A program made the position numbers and the translations under genes. Shown one piece after another: positions 32,449 to 41,166 of a DNA stretch of 64,000 nt; position 1 is the first letter of the stretch; every line of letters starts with the position of its first letter. The notes beneath the pieces are model-generated. The model did no database searches and was not told the origin of the DNA. It saw only the letters and a program-made list of their open reading frames with translations. The stretch comes from Humulus lupulus (lineage: Eukaryota; Streptophyta; Magnoliopsida; Rosales; Cannabaceae), in contig NC_084795.1 in NCBI RefSeq assembly GCF_963169125.1, positions 275,476,122 to 275,540,121 on the forward strand, given 5' to 3'.

Positions 32449-34888
32449 CTAGATATCCACGACCAGCAAATCGGAATGTGGGAACCGGACGTGTTGAGCA
32501 TCGCCATCAGAGAAGGTTATCTCGCCCTCTCCTGATCGAGCCTTTTTTGGTGCGCAGTCCTCCACAGTCATCATCTCGATGTCCTGGTCATGGCGCAGGG
32601 TCCGAGCATATCGTTCCCTGGCCTTTCTGCTATTTCCTGCGAGGTGCGGGCCTCCACAAATGGTTAAGAGTGTGCCAGTCACGGGGGCAGGCTGTAAGGG
32701 TGGCGAGCGTTGCCGCGTGGGTGCCTGTTCGTTGCTACCCGGAGCTTCTTTTTGGGAATTTCCTGAGGCCCGTATGTATCTTCTCAAGTGTCCTTGTCTA
32801 ATAAGGAACTCGATTTCATCTTTCAGCTGGTTGCATTCGTTGGTGTCATGTCCGTAGTCGTTATGGTAACGACAGAACTTGTTAGTGTCTCTCTTCGAAA
32901 TATCCTTTTGAATGGGGCCAGGTTTTTTATAAGGCACACTAGAACTTGTGGCCTGATAAACCTCTCCCTGAGACTCAACGAGGGCAGTGTAGTTAGTGAA
33001 CCGAGGTTCATAACGGTTACCCTTAGCTCGTTTATTGCCAGAGGTGGAAGGCTCGTTATACGACCGTTTTCCACCATTCTTGCCATTGCCGCTGCTGTTC
33101 CCGTTACCTTTGCCATTGCTGTTAGGTTTGGACCCATTGGCGGCTTTGGCGGGCTCGGGTGCTTTCTTATCCTTGCCAAAAGGCTTTCCATCATCGGCAA
33201 TGGCATCTTCGAGCTTGATGTAACGATCAGCCCGGTCCAAGAATTCCTGGGTAGTTCTAACTCCTTCCTTTCGGAGGCTTTTCCAGAGGGGGGAGCGACG
33301 CCTAACCCCTGCGGTTATGGCCATCATTTTTCCTTCTTCCCCCACCTTTTTTGCTCCAGCTGCTGCTCGCATAAAACGCTGGATGTAGTCCTTCACTGAT
33401 TCTCCATCCTACTAGCGAATTTCAACCAGCTGGTTTGCTTCGTTCGGATGCACACGACCTGCATAGAACTGTCCGTAAAACTCCCTTACGAACATTTCCC
33501 AGGAAACTATGCTTGCAGGAGGGAACTTAAAAACCACTCCTGCGCGGCCTCAGAAAGTGTTGCAAGGAAGATCCTGCACCGAGCGTCTTCGGACACTTTT
33601 TGAATGTCCATTTGTATTTCAAACTTATTGACATGAGATACTGGGTCTCCGTACCCGTCAAAGTTTGGAAGTGTTGGCATTTTGAACTTGCTTGGAGTTT
33701 CTGCATTAGCTATCCTCTGTACGAAAGGAGTGCCTTTCCTCCTATCATGGTCGATATAAGATGTCCTTCCCCCGACCAGCTGTTGCACTGCCTGGTCAAG
33801 GGCATCTATTTGGGCCTGTACATCGACAGGAATCGATGTGGCCTCTGTTGCTGGGGAGACGTTCTCGCCATGTCGCTCGCGGCGATTGTTGATTACGTCT
33901 CTCAAATCCTCGTCTCTTCTCCGTTGCTCGCTACCCTCGACCGGTTGAAGACATTATTTTGCCTGGCCTGCCCCCTAGCATCCCGTCTATTGGGTTGGTC
34001 ATCTTGAGGTATCTGGCTCCCGCCTCTACCTCTTTCTTCATTTCTCCGACCAGCATTTCCCTTGCCTAAGTCGGCCTCATTATACCCATGGCCATCTCTG
34101 AACCTCAATTGGATATGGTGGGATCGACTGTTCCCTCGATTTCCATCCCTGGCCGAAGCATCCCGAGCGTTAGAGGGTGGCCTGCGCTGGTCGTTGTGTC
34201 CCCGTGCATTATCATGCCGTGGGGGACCCCGGACCGCAGAGCCTAACTCTTAGTTCCTCCTGTTACCAGGAGGATTCTGACCTCTGTTCGGTAGGTTTGG
34301 CTCATCACCCCCATGGCGTCTAGGACTGCAAGGCTGATGCTCGGTCCTATTCTGCCTCTGCTGAGGGGGATTACCACGACCAGCTTGGGATGGTGGCTGT
34401 GCCTCAGGGTCCAGCGGGACATCGTCATGGGGCGCCTGAGGCTGCTCGGGCCTTTGTGGACTCGATGGCTGGATTGGTGGGCTAGGATTAGGACCCCTTT
34501 GAGGTGGCCCATTTGCAGGCTGGTCAGGCTACGAGACAGGTGCGGCCTGATTCTTAGCCAGTTGCAAGGCTTCCTGTAGGGCTGCCATGGCCTCGCTTTG
34601 GCGATGATCCATTTCCGCCTGCCTTTCGCTTAATTCCGCGCGCTGCCATTCAATCTCCTGCTGCTGCCGCATCATAATTTCGGAAGCAGTCTCTTGACTG
34701 GCCCTCAGATTAGCCAGTTCTTCCTGCAACGCCCCCAGGGTACTCTTCAGCATTGCGTCATCCATTTCTTCCTCTTCAAAGTCCAAATGTGGCTCATCCT
34801 CAGCCACACTTGCAGGAGGAGGAGGAGGAGGTGGATTTGATGGTGCAGCGGCGGCCGCCTGTCCAGCTTTCCTTGCAGTTTTCGCCAT
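32449..34888 (-). pseudogene. Gag of Tat element E
   Basis: The start chosen is ATG at 34888 (MAKTARKAGQ), about 50 bases after the LTR/primer site. A second ATG at 34903 is in frame. The N-terminus has a proline run and a coiled coil (LGALQEELANLRASQE). The Gag core has FKMPTLPNFDGYGDPVSHVN at about 33660 and DYIQRFMRAAAGAKKV at 33390. A CCHC knuckle is CRYHNDYGHDTNEC (about 32870). Lesions are TAG at 34529, TAG-TAG at 33409-33414, a TAA near 34250 and frameshifts near 33930 and 33530. The long plus-strand frames here (for example 32788-33399) are shadows of this gene. Confidence 0.9.
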
Positions 34889-34917
34889 TGGTTTTCTCAA
34901 CAATGTTAAATCAAGCT

Positions 34918-34936
34918 CTCAATGAAAGCACCAGAA
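34918..34936 (-). promoter_or_regulatory. Primer binding site of element E
   Basis: On the minus strand the bases after the right LTR read TTCTGGTGCTTTCATTGAG. TGGTGCTTTCAT would pair with a tRNA whose 3' end is ...AGCACCA. I do not assign the tRNA. Position beside the right LTR and upstream of gag supports the call. Confidence 0.7.
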
Positions 34937-35528
34937 TGTTGACCCAGATTTTGGTCAACTGACACGGAGTCAGAATATGCTTGATGTGAATGAATGCGTT
35001 GAAAAGAATCGAATGACAAAAATAGTAAGGACACAATATTTTATAGTGGTTCGGCCCCAAGATCTGGTAATGACCTACGTCCACTTAGATTGTTATTGAT
35101 ATGAGAATCAAAGGTGTGATCAAAGAACTAGGGTTCAATGAGTTTCACTAACCTCTGAAGAACAATACAATGTTTCAAATAGAATTACTCTAGTATCAAA
35201 TAATTCAAAAGCCAAAAGTCCCTTCCTTGAGCTACCTTTCTCTATTTATAGGCTCAAAGGGGGTTTACATGAGATTGTTACAGATATTCTCTCCTGAATA
35301 ATCGGATATTCAGGAGATTGTATGAGTTAATTTTGGGATTTACAAAGATCTTTATTGGAATATCATGCTGTATGCGGAACCATCGACCAGACTGGTCGCA
35401 GGAAAGACTGGGCCGCCTACTGCCTATAATGTACTTTCTGGTCGATACGCTAGCAGGGTTCCTCCAGGTGTCTGCCACGTGTCCAGGGATCACTTGCCAC
35501 GTCATCAATGCCAGTTTTTAGGATAACA
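34937..35528 (-). mobile_element. Right LTR of E (5' LTR in its own sense)
   Basis: The 592-bp repeat is the same length as the left copy and differs at six sites: five transitions and one T/A change next to the end. The minus-strand TATA box CTATAAATAGAG lies at 35240-35251. This copy would drive the gag-pol transcript. Confidence 0.92.
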
Positions 35529-35795
35529 GAACCCATAAGTCAAAAGAGAGGAAAGCACATCGAGAGGAAATATCACTTGATCCGAGAGATAGTCAACCGA
35601 GGAGATGTTACTGCCTTGAAGATTTCCTCAGAAGATAATCTTATAGATACGTTCACAAAGACTTTATCTATTAAATATTTTCAGGGTCATGTAAGAAGCA
35701 TGGGGTTAAGGGAAATGTATCATTTTCTTCTTCGACTGCCCTTTGCTTCTACCACTGTTGATGGTGATCATTTATTGGTTTTTTATTTTATTTAA
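35529..35795 (+). pseudogene. Copia D pol C-terminus after Tat E
   Basis: The reading resumes in register after E: PISQKRGKHIERKYHLIREI, VNRGDVTALKISSEDNLI, TKTLSIKYFQGHVRSMGLRE. This is the end of copia RNase H, which in copia elements closes the polyprotein. The tail after LREM is shared with the LTR-embedded copy at 19682-19945. Stop TAA at 35793. Confidence 0.85.
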
Positions 35796-35916
35796 TTAAT
35801 AAATAAAAAATTTTGAAAAGGGTTTTAAAATGGAATGTAAGACTTTGTCTTTAATCATTATTATTATTAAAAATGATCAATTTATTATTATTATTATTAA
35901 TTTTTTTTAATAATAA
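35796..35916 (+). mobile_element. Right LTR of copia D, part 1
   Basis: The segment TTTTGAAAAGGGTTTTAAAA and what follows match the left LTR from about 19955, down to an (ATT)n tract. There is no counterpart of the first 1.4 kb of the left LTR between pol and this point. A LINE interrupts at about 35917. Confidence 0.7.
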
Positions 35917-35927
35917 TGTTTATATAT

Positions 35928-37061
35928 TGGAGAAAATGGTTCTTAGAATCAAAACTTGGAGTTCTAGGAACTTGTCATTTGCAGGTAGAGTTACATTAAT
36001 TAACTCAGTTTTGATAATAATTCATTCTTATTGGTCCCAGATCATGATATTACCTAAGAAAATTCTTCAGAAGGTAAACTCCATCTGTAGGGATTTTTTG
36101 TGGAATGGAGCTGCTGAGTATATGGGTTCAGGTTATGTGCCTTGGGATTCACTTTGTAAACCAAAAAAAGAGGGAGGCTTAGGTTTTCGGAATGTGATTG
36201 AATGGAATCAAGAAGCCATAGGGAAATATGTATGGGCTGTTGCAACTAAACAAGACAATCTCTGGATCAAATGGGTTCACCATGTATATTTGGGAGTACC
36301 TGATTGGTGGAGTTATGAAGCTCTATCATCAAGCAGCTGGTACTGAAAACAAATAGTTGCTGTCAAAAACAAGTTTAAACAGAGCTTAGACATTCAAAAG
36401 TTCTCAACTGAGAAATATCAGATTAAGCAAGGCTATCAGATATTGTGTCCAGTGCTTGACTCAGTAAATTGGCAACAGATGGTATGGGACAGACTCAGTA
36501 TTCCATGACATAAATTTCTATTTTGGTTGATCATGATGGGAAGGCTGCCAGTCCAAGAAAGACTTAGTCGATTTCAAGTCTATCAAGAAACAGATTGTGT
36601 CATCTGTGGAGATGGATTGAAAACTATACAACATTTATATTTTGAATGCTTGTATAGCTGCAGGGTGTTACAAGACTTAAAGACATGGTTGCATTGGAAT
36701 ACATCAGCTACTTCTTTACATAGGTTAATAAGTAGTATTAGACATAGCAAACATATCAGGTTTAAAAAAGGGGTGCTTACTGTCACGGTAGCTGCCATGG
36801 TCTATCAATTATGGTTAAACAGAAATGAAACATTGTGGCATTTCAGATGTAAACAAGTAGATTCAATTGTACAAAATATAAAGACTGTGGTCAAATATAG
36901 AATTAAAGGGGTTTGGTCTAGGAAATTAACACATAGTGATAAGCAATGGTTTGATCAATTGTGATGAGATTTAAATGTATAGAATTTTCAGGCCTATTGG
37001 TGCTGTAGGTTGTAACAACAATTGGTGTTAATATACTTTTTCTGATTTACCAAAAAAAAAT
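35928..37061 (+). mobile_element. 5'-truncated LINE
   Basis: It is a 1.13 kb insertion in the TATA-rich part of the right LTR of D. It carries the C-terminal part of a LINE ORF2 and ends in an A-run (37052-37060). The flanks TGTTTATATAT (35917-35927) and TGTCTATATAT (37062-37072) form an 11-bp target duplication with one mismatch. It is the only non-LTR retrotransposon recognised in the window. Confidence 0.8.
35936..36964 (+). pseudogene. LINE reverse transcriptase C-terminus with zinc-binding domain
   Basis: One reading frame gives MVLRIKTWSSRNLSFAGRVT, CRDFLWNGAAEYMGSGYVPW and KKEGGLGFRNVIEWNQEAIG, then HKFLFWLIMMGRLPVQERLS. The zinc-binding motif CVICGDGLKTIQHLYFEC (C-x2-C-x8-H-x4-C) follows, with the family's typical WHFRCKQVD tail. 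This is the zf-RVT region at the end of plant LINE ORF2 proteins. The catalytic RT core is absent (5' truncation). Stops: TGA at 36344 and 36506, natural end TGA at 36962. Confidence 0.85.
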
Positions 37062-37522
37062 TGTCTATATATATTCTATATGATAGAAAATAGATGAACA
37101 CATAGTTTTTTACATAAAAGAGAAAAACTATCATCTTTTTAACACAAAAGAAAAATCTTTCTCTCTAGTCTATAATCAAGAGTCTTATGTGTTGAGAATA
37201 ATTTTGATTCACAAATATTGATTCTTGTTCTCTAAGTGCCCACTCACATCTTGAGGTGTAGAGAACGTCTTGGAAGATCTAGGTGTGAGTACTCTAGTGA
37301 TGATAGGAAGATCGAAATATATACGAAAAGATTCAAGGATTCCTGATAGGCTACAAGAGGTAAATCATTTCATATTATTTTTACATATACACATTATATT
37401 TATTAACATATTGCATATTAAAAGATCCTCATATAAAGTTGTTTATATGAAGAAAAAAAATTGTTGTATACAATACTAACATTACCGCAATTTTTGCTAT
37501 GCATTAGGAACTGTTCCTAACA
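37062..37522 (+). mobile_element. Right LTR of copia D, part 2
   Basis: It continues the left LTR equivalent from about 20033 to the terminal GAACTGTTCCTAACA. Divergence from the left copy is moderate, with many substitutions and small indels. CTTCT follows as target duplication. Confidence 0.85.
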
Positions 37523-37902
37523 CTTCTAAGAAACAAACATGTATATGTCACTCCACCATGGAATCCGAGTTTGTACCTCTAGCGGTAATAAAAAAAGATG
37601 TCGAGTGGTTAAGTGATCTCATGTTGGAGATACCAAGTATCATGATTGATGTATCGACGATTTCGATACATTGTGATAATCAAGCTACTTTGATTAGAGC
37701 TTACAAGAAGATTTACAATGGGAAGTCTAGACATATAAGTCTAAGACATGACTATGTGAGGGAATTGATTGATAAGAGTATCATATCAATTTCACATGTG
37801 AAATCATGTAAGAACTTAGCGGATCCATTTACCAAAGCTCTTGGGAGAGATTTTGTTGGTTCCACAAATAGAGGGATGGGACTAAAACTCCTTGATATAT
37901 AG
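37523..37902 (+). pseudogene. Copia C RNase H (third piece)
   Basis: The 114-residue frame holds MESEFVPLAVIKKDVEWLSD, HCDNQATLIRAYKKIYNGKS and RHISLRHDYVRELI, then SCKNLADPFTKALGR. This is the C-terminal half of copia RNase H. The bases just before it (SKKQTC..HST) continue the VSWGS block that ends at 18290, proving that C is one element split by D. The stop at 37900 is probably the natural pol end. Confidence 0.88.
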
Positions 37903-37996
37903 ATTCCCCAATGACGGCAACCCAACTCAAAACTTGTTTACATCATGGGAATAGTTTCAACATTAACAATCTAAAGCCTCATGAAGGGTGAGTTAA

Positions 37997-39335
37997 TGTT
38001 GGTTGCTACCAAAGTGAGGGTTAAGCCTAAGGCTTTTAATGAAATTCAGATAAGATTAACAAGCATCTCTAAAGGTAGCAACGATGCTGTGAGAATTTCA
38101 CCTATATGAACCTAAAGGTGGGCCGCCTCATAAGAGAGTAGGAGTTTTCTCTCCGAATAGATCAAGCACAAGGCCATTAATGGTGTTGGGCATGAACAGT
38201 GGGAAATACATAAGTAATCAAATAGAGGTGTATGAGACATTACCGGTTTTTATCACTAGGAAATGTTTGGGTTCAATCTTTTAAGAATACCTTAACATTT
38301 CGATTTAAGCTTTGTAGTGATTTCACTAAGTTAATGTTCAAACCCAAAAGGTACTTTACTTTATGAGCTAATATAAAAGAAAGGATGTCTTTAACCAAAT
38401 GGGGGAATGTTAAGATTGGTTAAATACACAGTGGAATTGTTTAAGCACGAAGAAGTGCTAAAACAATAATGATTTCACACAAGTCAACATGTGAAAGTTG
38501 ACTTTGAGTGTAGGCATTTTTAAATCAAAATTTTGGGTCCAAAATGTTTATTTGGAGTATATAAGAGTACCCAAAAAGTTTGGGGGAATTTGGAGGTGTT
38601 TTGAGACACCTCTTGGAGCCGAATTATAGAGGCACTGACAATACATCGCCTCCTAGGAGGTGACGCGTTGTCTGGGTTCTAAAAACCCTAGATAGAGAAA
38701 GTACCACGCAACGTGTCTCCTGATATAGGGCGACACATCACCTGGCAGGTGATGCATCGCCTGGTGAACGCGTCGCCTGGTCCGTTACGGAATGTTTGTA
38801 TAGTTACGTGTTTTAGCTCCAAAGCTTAAATTTAAATGCTCTAATTTCATTGGTTGAATATAATGAGGATCCTATACTATTTAAGGTGTTCAAATGAGTT
38901 AATTGGTGACTTGATCAATCACCTCTTTCTCTCACTAAAGAAGAACACACACTCTCTATCTAGCTCCAAGATTACTAGTTTTCTCCAAGATCTTCATCAA
39001 GAAAGCTTTAATTGCATGGAGATCCAAGGCTTGTGAATCTCAATCTCATTCCACTAGTTGTAGCTTTAAGCATCTTCAAAGGAAGGCTAGGAATAGAGAT
39101 TTTTGGACAGCAAATCTTCATTTGCGTCAAGTCTTGTCACTTTTGTGTTTCACATAAAATCATAGCTTGTGATTTTATGTCCTTAGGATTTTTTTCTTCA
39201 AGGAAGGTATACTCTAAACTTTATCCATTGTGTTTATGTACTTTGTGTTAAACTATTTTATGAGATTTATTTACTTGTATGAGTTTGTCATTGAGTTGTA
39301 ATACAAACAAAGGTTTTTGAAGTCTAATCCCAACA
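37997..39335 (+). mobile_element. 3' LTR of copia C (possibly shared with F)
   Basis: The 1,339-bp repeat starts TGTTGGTTGCTACC after a short purine-rich tract (GAAGGGTGAGTTAA) and ends TCTAATCCCAACA. It is homologous to 46951-48065. TATATAAG at 38558-38565 is conserved in both copies and is the likely promoter. GC-rich palindromic words lie 80-230 bases downstream (38640-38790). The region right after the LTR is gag C-terminus of copy F without a primer site, so this LTR also sits where F's 5' LTR should be. Confidence 0.85.
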
Positions 39336-39974
39336 GCTAATGCCATAGAGAAACCCTCTCAATCCAAAGGAAAGACTCACAAGAAGCCCCAATCAAAGAA
39401 AGATACTAATCTATCTCCAAGGATAAATGAATGGCAATTCAAGGGTGTGAGAGGCCCTTGTTTTGTTTGTTAGAGAATGCAACTATCAAAAGCCCCATAA
39501 CCATGGATCTAAGGTCAACTCAACCGAAGAGGAGTTGGTTGCAACCTTGAGTGAGGTGAATGTCATCCAAAGGAAAGTACAAGGGTGGTGGTATGACAGT
39601 TGTGCCACCATTCATGTTGCTTATGATATAGAGGTCTTCAAGACCTTTGAAGAATCAAAGGAAGGGCATGAGATCCAAATGGGAAATGAGCAAAGGTCCA
39701 AGGTGTTGGGCAAGAGGAATGTTGATCTTTACATTACATCGAGAAAGAAGGTTTTATTGACCAATGTGTTGTATGTTCTGGATATGAGTAGGAATCTTGT
39801 GAGTGGGCATTTTTTGAGCAAATCGGGCATCAAAGCAATGTTTGAGTCCGATAAGCTAATTATATCCAAGGGAAACTACTTTGTGGGGAAAGGGTATATG
39901 CGTGATGGGATGATTAAGTTGTGTCCCAAAGACAATGTTTTTTTTATAATAATGCATGCTAATCTTCCTCTTAT
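39336..39974 (+). pseudogene. Copia F gag end and protease
   Basis: The sequence begins in late gag (ANAIEKPSQSKGKTHKKPQS, RINEWQFKGVRG) and has a knuckle-like stretch broken by a frame change (about 39465). The protease frame from 39463 has QGWWYDSCATIHVAYD, where a Cys replaces the Gly of the usual D-S-G triplet. It continues through LLTNVLYVLDMSRNLVSGHF, typical of copia protease to GAG-pre-integrase. Protease activity would be lost. Confidence 0.8.
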
Positions 39975-40464
39975 GTGCTTGGTTTTGATTCTATTACTTT
40001 ATGGCATAATAAACTTGCTCATATAGGATATAGTACAATTGAAAGAGTTATCAAATGTGGTTTAATTGTACATAATAGTGTTGAGCATGATAAGTGTGAA
40101 TTATGTATTAAATCTATGATGGTAAAGAAACATTTTCCAAGTGTTGAAAGGAAAACTAATTTGTTAGATTTGATACATAGTGATTTATGTGAATTGAATG
40201 GAATAATTACTAGAGGTGGACATAAATATTTTATTACCTTTATTGATGATTGTTCTAGATTAACATATGTGTACTTGCTTAAGAATAAGGATTAGGCCTT
40301 TACCATGTTTAAAATCTATAAAGCTAAAGTTGAAAATCAATTGGAAAATAAAATAAAAATAATTAGAATTGATAGGGGAGGTGAAAACTTTTCCAATGAA
40401 TTCAATGTGTTTTGTGAGATGCATGGTATAATACATGAATGTACAACCCCATATACACCCCAAC
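39975..40464 (+). pseudogene. Copia F integrase, first part
   Basis: Frames contain LWHNKLAHIGYSTIERVIKC and EHDKCELCIKSMMV (zinc finger), HSDLCELNGII (first Asp) and FITFIDDCSRLTYVYLLKN. IDRGGENFSNEF (second Asp) follows. It closely matches copia C 8218-8620. It is cut after the ATACACCCCAAC bases by LTR G, with a perfect CCAAC duplication. Confidence 0.88.
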
Positions 40465-40969
40465 TGTAATGACCCACTACTCTAGACTTTTGGACCATTA
40501 ACGAAACTATACATACAAATCCTTAATAAAACTTACATTTACGAAAATACCATAACTTTATTATAAACTTGTAGAAATAAGAGTTACTTTCATAAAATAA
40601 GTAGGATATGGGATCCCATTGTCTTTAAAAACAAAACATGATTTAAAATGAAAGAAATTACATAACAAGTGCGGAAAATACATGTAAAGACCATAAAAAC
40701 AAGACTACATCCTCGAAAATCGAACTCTCGACTCCTGAGTCCATTCACCACCGATACACATTCCCCAAGCATCCACGAACCTTACCGCCACTATAGATAT
40801 TTTCCTGCACATATAAACAAAAAGGAATGAGCCTAATGCCCAGCAAGGAAAAATCTAACACATAGTTCATATACATAAATTTCATAAGAAACATAAAAAC
40901 ATAACATAACCTAACATAACATATATATATCATACACATACTATAATGGCCATTATTACTTGGGGTCCC

Positions 40970-41085
40970 ATAGACTAATCAAGTCATATGCCCATTAGAT
41001 TAGTGGGGTCCTACTAGCTAAGTAGGTCATATGCCCATAATCTATTTGGGGCTTGTTAGTCAAATGGGTCATATGCCCAAGCCTA
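40970..41085. repeat. Three short repeats in LTR G
   Basis: About 38-base units carry a GGGGTC-like start and the word GTCATATGCCCA (40982-41080), repeated three times with variation. It is a local tandem array inside LTR G. No function is evident. Confidence 0.6.
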
Positions 41086-41166
41086 CAAACATACATATTT
41101 CATAACATATTTTATAACATATTTCATAGCATAAAACATAAGATAACATAAGCATATAACATATAG

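Larger units (their letters stand above)
23898..35528 (-). mobile_element. Tat-lineage Ty3/gypsy element E, young (11.6 kb)
   Basis: Two 592-bp LTRs (23898-24489, 34937-35528) differ at only six positions by eye, mostly transitions. The flanking 5-bp target duplication is GAACT/GAACC. Gag, protease, RT, two RNase H domains and integrase read on the minus strand. The pair of RNase H domains (a degenerate native one plus a second, archaeal-type one) marks the Tat lineage. Between integrase and the left LTR lies an antisense, intron-containing gene. From 33396 to about 29780 the polyprotein is one frame interrupted only by nonsense codons. Frameshifts occur in gag and before integrase. Confidence 0.92.
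18291..37522 (+). mobile_element. Copia element D, host of Tat E and a LINE
   Basis: It starts TGTTGGGAATTGTGCCC and ends GTTCCTAACA. It is flanked by GTTCT (18286-18290) and CTTCT (37523-37527), an imperfect 5-bp duplication. The host RNase H of copia C rejoins across it. Order: left LTR, primer site, leader, gag start, RT, RNase H, [Tat E], pol end, partial right LTR with LINE. A deletion removed everything from mid-gag to the RT start at about 22543. The right LTR lacks the first about 1.4 kb of the left LTR. Confidence 0.85.

Noticed and set aside
32788..33399. 203-residue plus-strand open frame
   Set aside because: Exactly antisense to the Tat E gag, whose core and CCHC knuckle explain the sequence. 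There is no start context, intron or domain, unlike the antisense gene at 24765-27974.
35936..36964. Host gene with a zinc-binding domain
   Set aside because: The motif is the zf-RVT domain of LINE ORF2, with a poly(A) end and target duplication; it is a transposon.
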